A stretch of 64,000 nt of DNA from Streptomyces sp. NBC_00287 (GTDB lineage: Bacteria; Actinomycetota; Actinomycetes; Streptomycetales; Streptomycetaceae): contig NZ_CP108053.1 in NCBI RefSeq assembly GCF_036173105.1, forward strand, positions 3,906,001 through 3,970,000, given 5' to 3'. Position numbers and translations under genes: made by a program. The stretch's first letter is position 1. Each line of letters opens with the position of its first letter. Below are positions 58,927-64,000 of the stretch, piece by piece. Under the pieces are notes generated by a model, which did not search any database, was not told the origin of the DNA, and saw only the letters and a program-made list of their open reading frames with translations.

Positions 58927-58962
58927 TCCAAAAGGGCGCGTCCCGACCAGCAAGGAACGACC

Positions 58963-60459
58963 ATGGCGTCCAGCCTGACGAAGGACTCGGTCACCCCGGG
59001 CACCCCCGGTTCCGAGAAGACCTTCTTCGGCCACCCCCGCGGACTGGCCACTCTCTTCATGACCGAGATGTGGGAGCGGTTCTCCTACTACGGCATGAGG
59101 GCTCTGCTCCCGCTGTACCTCGTGGCGCCGGGCGGCCTGGCCCTCGACGCGGCCACGGCGACCGCGATCTACTCCGTGTACGTGTCGCTGGTGTACCTGC
59201 TCGCCATGCCCGGCGGCTGGTTCGGCGACCGTGTCTGGGGCCCGCGCAAGACGGTGGCCGTGGCCGGTGGCGTGATCATGCTGGGCCACCTCACGCTGGC
59301 CCTGCCCTCCTCGGGCACCTTCTACGCCGGTCTCGGCCTGGTCGCCATCGGCTCCGGTCTGCTGAAGGCCAACATCTCCACGATGGTCGGCCACCTCTAC
59401 GACGGCCCGGACGACCCGCGCCGCGACGGTGGCTTCACCGTGTTCTACATGGGCATCAACCTCGGTGCCTTCGCCGCGCCGCTGATCATCGGCACCATCG
59501 GTGAGAACGTGAACTGGCACCTGGGCTTCGCGCTCGCCGCGCTCGGCATGGCGCTCGGCCTCGCCCAGTTCCTGATCGGCAGCCGCAACCTGGCGCCGCG
59601 CTCCAGCGTCGTCCCGACGCCGCTGTCGGCCGAGGAGAAGACCTCCACCCTCCGCAAGGCCGCGATCTGGGCGGGCATCGCCCTCGTCTTCTACGCGATC
59701 GTCGGCTTCTCCGGCAGCTACACGCTGAACTGGATCCTGGTCCCGCTGACCCTGCTCGGCGTGATCATCCCGACGATGGTCCTGGTCCGCATCAAGCGCG
59801 ACAAGGACCTGGACCGCACCGAGCAGAAGTCGATGTCCGCGTACATCTGGTTCTTCGTCGCCGCGGCCGTCTTCTGGATGATCTACGACCAGGGCGGCTC
59901 GACCCTGTCGATCTTCGCCGACTCCTCGGCCGAGAACAGCGTCCTCGGCTGGGACTTCCCGGTCTCCTGGTACCAGTCGGTCAACCCGGTCCTGATCATG
60001 GCCATGGCCCCGGTCTTCGCCTGGTTCTGGCTCGCGCTGAACCGGCGCGGCAAGGAGCCGAGCACGGTTGTGAAGTTCGCCTCGGGCCTGGTCCTGGTCG
60101 GCGCGTCCTTCTTCCTGTTCCTCGCCCCGCTGTCGATCGCCGAGGGCGGTCACAAGGCGGCCGCGATGTGGCTGGTGGCGATCTACTTCGTGCAGACCGT
60201 CGGTGAGCTGCTGGTGTCCCCGGTGGGTCTGTCGGTGACGACGAAGATGGCGCCGGCGAAGTACGCCTCGCAGATGATGGGCGTCTGGTTCCTGGCGGTC
60301 ACCGCGGGTGACGCCACGACGGGTCTGCTCTCCATCGGTGGGGTCGATCTGAACAAGACGGGCGTTGTCGCCTTGGAGGCCACGCTCGCGGTGGTTGCCG
60401 GTGTGGCGGTGTGGATGTACCGCAAGAAGGTCAAGGAGCTCATGGGCAGCGTCAACTGA
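58963..60459 (+). CDS. Proton-dependent oligopeptide transporter (POT/PTR2 family)
   Basis: A 498-residue MFS-type carrier. ATG 58963 follows AAGGAA. Family landmarks are the proton-site ExxERFxYY motif (FMTEMWERFSYYGMRALLPL), the PTR2 signature GFTVFYMGINLGAFAAPLII, GLLKANISTMVGHLYDG and VGELLVSPVGLSVTTKMAP, with about 14 predicted helices. It imports di- and tripeptides. The long structured leader suggests control by amino-acid or peptide supply. Confidence 0.95.
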   Translation: MASSLTKDSVTPGTPGSEKTFFGHPRGLATLFMTEMWERFSYYGMRALLPLYLVAPGGLALDAATATAIYSVYVSLVYLLAMPGGWFGDRVWGPRKTVAVAGGVIMLGHLTLALPSSGTFYAGLGLVAIGSGLLKANISTMVGHLYDGPDDPRRDGGFTVFYMGINLGAFAAPLIIGTIGENVNWHLGFALAALGMALGLAQFLIGSRNLAPRSSVVPTPLSAEEKTSTLRKAAIWAGIALVFYAIVGFSGSYTLNWILVPLTLLGVIIPTMVLVRIKRDKDLDRTEQKSMSAYIWFFVAAAVFWMIYDQGGSTLSIFADSSAENSVLGWDFPVSWYQSVNPVLIMAMAPVFAWFWLALNRRGKEPSTVVKFASGLVLVGASFFLFLAPLSIAEGGHKAAAMWLVAIYFVQTVGELLVSPVGLSVTTKMAPAKYASQMMGVWFLAVTAGDATTGLLSIGGVDLNKTGVVALEATLAVVAGVAVWMYRKKVKELMGSVN

Positions 60460-60477
60460 CGGTGCCTGCGGCGCTTG

Positions 60478-60522
60478 GGGCCGCTGTGACCCGGCTGGGT
60501 TGCAGCGGCCCTGTTGCTTTTA
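60478..60522 (+). terminator. Terminator after the POT transporter
   Basis: GGGCCGCTG (60478-60486) and CAGCGGCCC (60503-60511) form a perfect 9-base stem, followed by TGTTGCTTTT. Confidence 0.8.
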
Positions 60523-60526
60523 GCTC

Positions 60527-60554
60527 TGTGCGCGGTTCCCCGCGCCCCTGAGGT
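60527..60554 (+). repeat. Dispersed Streptomyces intergenic repeat
   Basis: The stretch containing GCGCGGTTCCCCGCGCCCCTGA matches a short GC-rich element that I recall scattered between genes in many Streptomyces genomes. It lies between the convergent transporter and surface-protein genes. Its role is unknown. Confidence 0.45.
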
Positions 60555-60557
60555 AGG

Positions 60558-61796
60558 TCAGCGTGCCCTTCGGCTTGGCAGGAATGTGAAGATCGCGGCC
60601 CCCAGGAGCACTGCCGTTCCCGCGACCAGGCCCAGCGCCTTCAGAGACCCGTCGTTCTCCGCGCCCGTGTCCGCCAGGCCGCCGTCCGGGGTCGTACTGG
60701 TGGAGCCGCCTGTGGTGGAGCCGCCTGTGGTGGAGCCGCCTCCCGACGCGCCGCCCTGCTGTTCCGTGGTGTCCAGGGTCAGTGAGACCTCGGTCTTCTC
60801 CGGGGTGCAGGTCGTCGTCGTGCCCAGGGCCTCGATGGTCAGGACGCCCGGGGAGAGCGTCGACTCGCCGCTCGCGCCCGGCTTGTAGGTGCCCTTGAGG
60901 TCGGGGATCTCGATCGGGTCGCCCGACTTGATGGGCTCGGCGTTGGTGGGGCCCTCCACATGGACCGTGCCCTTGTCGGCGCCGCCCAGGGCCACCTCCA
61001 TCGACGGTTTGACCGAGTCCGCGGGGATGTCGGCGGGGCTGTCCATCACCGACTTCTTGAACTGGACCGTGAGGTCGAAACTCCCGCCGTTCTTCTTGGC
61101 GTTGATCTGGACCGGCGAGGTCGCGTTCTTGTCACCGATGGGGGTCTTGCAGGCGTAGGGGACCTGGACCTCCTTGCCCGTGAAGTCGGTCTGGCCGCCA
61201 CTCTCGCTCTCGGAGGGCGAGACCGTCGGTGAGGGGCTCGGCTGCTGCGACGGCGGCGGTGAACTCCCGTCCCCCTCCGCCACCTTGATCGTCGCCGCCG
61301 ACTTCACCGCCTCCTTCGGCGTGCACTTCGTGTCCGTCGACATCGCGTTGATGGCATACGCGTCCGGCGTCAGCGTCACCTCACCGGGCGTCGTCAGCTT
61401 CAGCTTGCCCTTCATGTCGGACAGCACCATGTCGCCGCCCTTGGGGATCGCCGGGTTCTCCCGCGGCCCCTGCATCGCGATGTCCGCGGTCTGCGCGCTC
61501 GCCGCCTTGAGCGTGCCGCTGGGCTGCACCGAGTCGGCGGGCAGGTCGATGAGGTCAGGGTTCTTGGAGGCGGCCTGGACGAACTTCCAGACCACCTCGA
61601 CCTCTTCGCCCACCTTCGCCGTCTCCGGCGCGGTGATCTCCACCTTCGTGGTGCCCTGCACCGGCGGCAGCCCGGAGATGTCGGGCGGGACGCACTCCGT
61701 CGCGTACGCCACCTCCGCCGCCTGGGCCGGGCCGACGGCCACGCCCAGCATCAGTACGGCCGCGACGACCGGGATGACTCTCCTTCGCTTGCTCAC
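60558..61796 (-). CDS. LAxTG-anchored surface protein (class E sortase substrate)
   Basis: 412 residues from GTG 61796. It has a signal peptide (VIPVVAAVLMLGVAVGPAQAAE), two related beta-rich domains of about 150 residues each containing a pair of Cys (ATECVPPD...TKCTP; YACKTP...TTTCTP), a Ser/Pro linker between them and a Gly/Ser/Thr-rich stalk. The C-terminal sorting signal is LADTG, a hydrophobic helix and RRAR. Class E sortases attach LAxTG proteins to Streptomyces walls. GTG 61796 overlaps the preceding gene (GTGA). No sortase gene is in view. Confidence 0.92.
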   Translation of the reverse strand: MSKRRRVIPVVAAVLMLGVAVGPAQAAEVAYATECVPPDISGLPPVQGTTKVEITAPETAKVGEEVEVVWKFVQAASKNPDLIDLPADSVQPSGTLKAASAQTADIAMQGPRENPAIPKGGDMVLSDMKGKLKLTTPGEVTLTPDAYAINAMSTDTKCTPKEAVKSAATIKVAEGDGSSPPPSQQPSPSPTVSPSESESGGQTDFTGKEVQVPYACKTPIGDKNATSPVQINAKKNGGSFDLTVQFKKSVMDSPADIPADSVKPSMEVALGGADKGTVHVEGPTNAEPIKSGDPIEIPDLKGTYKPGASGESTLSPGVLTIEALGTTTTCTPEKTEVSLTLDTTEQQGGASGGGSTTGGSTTGGSTSTTPDGGLADTGAENDGSLKALGLVAGTAVLLGAAIFTFLPSRRAR

Positions 61797-62860
61797 GTAG
61801 GTCCCTTCCTGGTGGGAGTCGTAGGACTCGTCGGGCTGTCGTCGTGCGGTGCGGAGAGTCGACCGGCCGTTCCCGGATCGGAGTCCGGGGTGAACCACGG
61901 CAGGGTCGAGGACATCGAGTGCCTGGCCTCCTCGCGGGGCTTCAACCCCGGTAGGCGCAAGGCGAGTTCGGGCAGGCGCAGCCCGCCGTGGCGGACCCGC
62001 GGGCGGGGCCGTACCCGGTCCACCACGGCCATCCCGGCGCGGAACAGCGCGGCCGGTACGACCAGGCAGACCAGGATCCAGAACAGGGTCACACCCCAGG
62101 GGCGGCCCACGCCCCAGGGCTGTTCGGCCATCACCTTGCCGCCGTACTTCAGCGAGACGGTGTAGCCGCTGTGCGCCCCGGCGGCCAGTTCGACGGGCAG
62201 CTCGATGCGCGCCTTCCCGCCGGGCCGGATCGTGCCGCGCCACTGCTGTTCCTGCCACTCCGGGGCGAACACGCCGTGCGAGGTGCCGACTTGGAAGACG
62301 GGGTTCTTCACGGCCGAGGTGCCGACATTGCCGACGGTGAAGACCAGGGTGCGGGCGGGTGGGGCGCCGAACCAGGTCAGTAGGCCGCTGGAGCCGTCGA
62401 GGCGGGTGTCGGTGAGGATCGACAGCCGTCCGCCGGAGCCGTCGGCGGGCAGCGGCTCGACCGCGTGCCCGGCCACCTGGAACACGGCGTCGGCCTCGGC
62501 CTTCGCCCCCTGAACCGTGGCGACATGCACCACGCACGGACACGGCACCGGCGGTTCGGCCACTGGCAGCTTCCGGCTGAACCGGCCCTCGGCGTCTGTC
62601 GTCACCGCCCGCCCGTCGGCGTTGGCACAGGAGTTGGTGCCACCGGTCACACCCGTCGACGGCACCGACTGCCCGCAGATCAGGATCATCAGCAGCGCCC
62701 GGGGCCGCCAGCCCTCCCCGGTGACGGTGACCGAACCCCCAGTCCCCGCCTGCGACTTGGAGACCTTCACGGTGGGGGGATCGGCGGCCGACGCAGGCGC
62801 CACCGACAGTGCGAGAAGCAGCAGAACGAGCAGCGCCGAGATCCGCACCTTGCCGTTCAC
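61793..62860 (-). CDS. Signal-peptide-bearing, single-pass surface protein
   Basis: 355 residues from GTG 62860 (coupled by GTGA to the upstream gene). It has a signal peptide (ISALLVLLLLALSVAPASAA), an Ig-like domain (TVKVSKSQAGTGGSVTVTGE, GWRPRALLMILICGQ), and a second beta domain (GVFAPEWQEQQWRGTIRPGGKA). A membrane helix follows at about residue 260 (TLFWILVCLVVPAALFRAGM), then a cytoplasmic Pro-rich tail. The first domain recalls neocarzinostatin/macromomycin-like folds, but no binding residues can be named. It is the middle gene of the surface-protein operon. Confidence 0.8.
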   Translation of the reverse strand: MNGKVRISALLVLLLLALSVAPASAADPPTVKVSKSQAGTGGSVTVTGEGWRPRALLMILICGQSVPSTGVTGGTNSCANADGRAVTTDAEGRFSRKLPVAEPPVPCPCVVHVATVQGAKAEADAVFQVAGHAVEPLPADGSGGRLSILTDTRLDGSSGLLTWFGAPPARTLVFTVGNVGTSAVKNPVFQVGTSHGVFAPEWQEQQWRGTIRPGGKARIELPVELAAGAHSGYTVSLKYGGKVMAEQPWGVGRPWGVTLFWILVCLVVPAALFRAGMAVVDRVRPRPRVRHGGLRLPELALRLPGLKPREEARHSMSSTLPWFTPDSDPGTAGRLSAPHDDSPTSPTTPTRKGPT

Positions 62861-63696
62861 TTCGCCGCTCCCATCAACTCGACGTCTGCATAAAGCGGTT
62901 CGGCTACTTCCTCGATACGGCGCCTACGACGTCGTACGAGGAAGAAGGCGGCGGTCGCCACCGCCCCCGCGCTGCCCGCCACCGATCCCCACGGCACGAA
63001 CCGCGCCGACGCCTCGGCCGTGTCGTAGGCCCCTCCCCCGGCGGTCACCGTCAGCCGGACGTCGGCCGTGTCCAGGGACGGGCGGTCGGGCCAGGGTTCG
63101 GTGAGCTTGGCCCGGCGGCCCGGGGGGAGTTCGACGGGGAGGGTGCGCGCGGGGCGGTTGAGGAGGGGGCCGAGGAGGCCGTCGGCGCGTACGGCGAGGC
63201 GGGGTTCGAGGGTGGTCGTGCCGCGGTTGACGATCTCGTACGAGATGCCGGAGTCGGTGACCTTCACCTGCTCGACCGTCAGCGCGGACAACTGGGGGAC
63301 CTTGACGCGTAGATGGAGGGCGACCGAGTCGGAGCGGCCGTCGGGGCCGCGGGCGACGATGCCCGCGGAGCGGTCGGCGTCCGGGACGGTCACCGTGAAG
63401 GGGACGTCGGCGCGGGTGCGGGCCGGGACGCGGACCTCGGAGCGGGCGAAGGCGACCCGGGCGCCCGTGGCGGACAGCCGGACGGTGACCGGCTCACCGC
63501 CACGGTTGGTCACCGACACCGTGTCCTCGAGGACCGCCCCGGGCTCGCCCTCGGCGTAGAAGGAGGGGCGCCCGCCGCCGGACGGCGCGACGGACCAGCC
63601 CCCGGCGGCCGCCGCGGGCGGGGCGGCCACCAGCAGGAGCAGCAGGGCGGGGGGCAGCACAGGCAGGACGGACAGGACACGGCCGGTCAGCGACAT
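62857..63696 (-). CDS. DUF916/WxL-interacting-like surface protein
   Basis: 279 residues from ATG 63696 (GGAG seven bases upstream; TTG 63708 is less likely). It has a signal peptide (LPPALLLLLVAAPPAAAA), then a beta-sandwich (WSVAPSGGGRPSFYAEGEPG, DTVSVTNRGGEPVTVRLSAT, VPARTRADVPFTVTVPDADR, GIVARGPDGRSDSVALHLRV) resembling the WxL-interacting DUF916 type. A C-terminal membrane helix and basic tail (SAGAVATAAFFLVRRRRRR) close it. It lies between an LPxTG-type and the LAxTG-type gene, so a surface complex is plausible. Confidence 0.78.
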   Translation of the reverse strand: MSLTGRVLSVLPVLPPALLLLLVAAPPAAAAGGWSVAPSGGGRPSFYAEGEPGAVLEDTVSVTNRGGEPVTVRLSATGARVAFARSEVRVPARTRADVPFTVTVPDADRSAGIVARGPDGRSDSVALHLRVKVPQLSALTVEQVKVTDSGISYEIVNRGTTTLEPRLAVRADGLLGPLLNRPARTLPVELPPGRRAKLTEPWPDRPSLDTADVRLTVTAGGGAYDTAEASARFVPWGSVAGSAGAVATAAFFLVRRRRRRIEEVAEPLYADVELMGAAK

Positions 63697-63723
63697 GGGC
63701 GGCTCCAACGGTGGTACGAGGGG

Positions 63724-64000
63724 TCAGCGGCGTACCGTCTGGTTCCGCCGCGTCAGCCACAGCGCGCCCGCCGCGCCCGCGAGCAGCACCGTGCCGCCGA
63801 GGGTGCCGAGGGCGACGGCCGAGTCCTCGGGGCCGGTCTGCGGGAGTTCGGAACCGGAGCCGGAGCCGGAGCCGCTGCCGCTCTGCGTGCCGCCGGTTCC
63901 GCCCGCGGCCTTGACGTCGAGGGTCAGCGCCGGGCCCGGGCTGTTCGACGGGGTGCAGGTGGTCGTCGTACCGAGCGCCTTGATGGTGAGGATGGCCGGG
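63724..64000 (-). CDS. LPxTG/LAxTG-anchored surface protein, C-terminal part (cut by window edge)
   Basis: The last 91 residues are visible: ILTIKALGTTTTCTPS, a linker (AGGTGGTQ, then repeated Gly-Ser), the sorting motif LPQTG, a hydrophobic helix (AVALGTLGGTVLLAGAAGAL) and RRNQTVRR. The ALGTTTTCTP stretch is shared with the protein at 60558-61796, so the two are paralogues built on the same domain. The sorting motif is LPQTG here but LADTG there, so the two proteins may be handled by different sortases. Confidence 0.88.
   Translation of the reverse strand, partial: PAILTIKALGTTTTCTPSNSPGPALTLDVKAAGGTGGTQSGSGSGSGSGSELPQTGPEDSAVALGTLGGTVLLAGAAGALWLTRRNQTVRR

Overview
The window is chromosomal DNA of a Streptomyces-type actinomycete. 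The evidence is the very high G+C, frequent GTG and TTG starts, many 4-base stop/start overlaps, an 87-residue WhiB of the sporulation type, an F420 pair (fbiA and an fbiB fused to a nitroreductase domain), a class-E-sortase type LAxTG surface protein, and Streptomyces-style dispersed intergenic repeats. No rRNA, tRNA, CRISPR array, insertion sequence or plasmid feature was seen.

Layout, left to right. (1) 1-9.9 kb: ahcY, a decayed fructose-PTS fragment, a signal peptidase I, a cation efflux protein, manA, a SIS/phosphosugar protein, a Trm112-like protein, an L-lactate permease, a DUF3499-like protein and a zincin-like protein. (2) 9.97-16.29 kb: an accessory-looking island of two divergent operons. 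The minus operon encodes an unknown membrane protein, a GlpX-like phosphatase, a phosphomannomutase-like HAD protein and a Nudix hydrolase. The plus operon encodes a sugar-nucleotide epimerase/dehydratase and a DegT-type aminotransferase, linked by short coupled minicistrons. (3) 16.3-25.3 kb: a secreted protein, a giant membrane glycosyltransferase, whiB, cysteine dioxygenase preceded by a poly-cysteine leader ORF, and fbiA-fbiB. (4) 25.4-31 kb: a DNA glycosylase, a mannose-1-phosphate guanylyltransferase-like enzyme, a secreted peptidoglycan amidase and a TIGR03089 protein, with two related tandem-repeat arrays.

(5) 31.1-45.6 kb: six LytR-CpsA-Psr (LCP) ligases, two of them a recent duplication that includes the upstream region. 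Among them lie a GT2 glycosyltransferase, an S-adenosyl methyltransferase and a subtilase carrying seven near-identical beta-propeller repeats. (6) 45.7-54.9 kb: a thioesterase, an AcdH-like acyl-CoA dehydrogenase, UDP-glucose dehydrogenase, an HxlR regulator/reductase pair, a CGNR protein, two VOC proteins, and an operon purK-purE-dipeptidase-MerR that leads to a second, catalytically dead dipeptidase paralogue. (7) 56-64 kb: a GtrA protein, a two-component system, a POT peptide transporter with a structured leader ending in a terminator-like hairpin, and an operon of sortase-anchored and signal-peptide-bearing surface proteins that runs off the right edge.

The recurring theme is cell-envelope polymer biology: GDP-mannose and UDP-glucuronate supply, glycosyltransferases, LCP ligases, an amidase and sortase substrates, mixed with core metabolism. 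The strongest candidates for new biology are the poly-Cys attenuator in front of cysteine dioxygenase, the sugar-nucleotide island with its minicistrons and palindromic operator, the dead dipeptidase paralogue, and the structured leader of the peptide transporter. Function calls come from reading motifs and remembered families; no database search was run.
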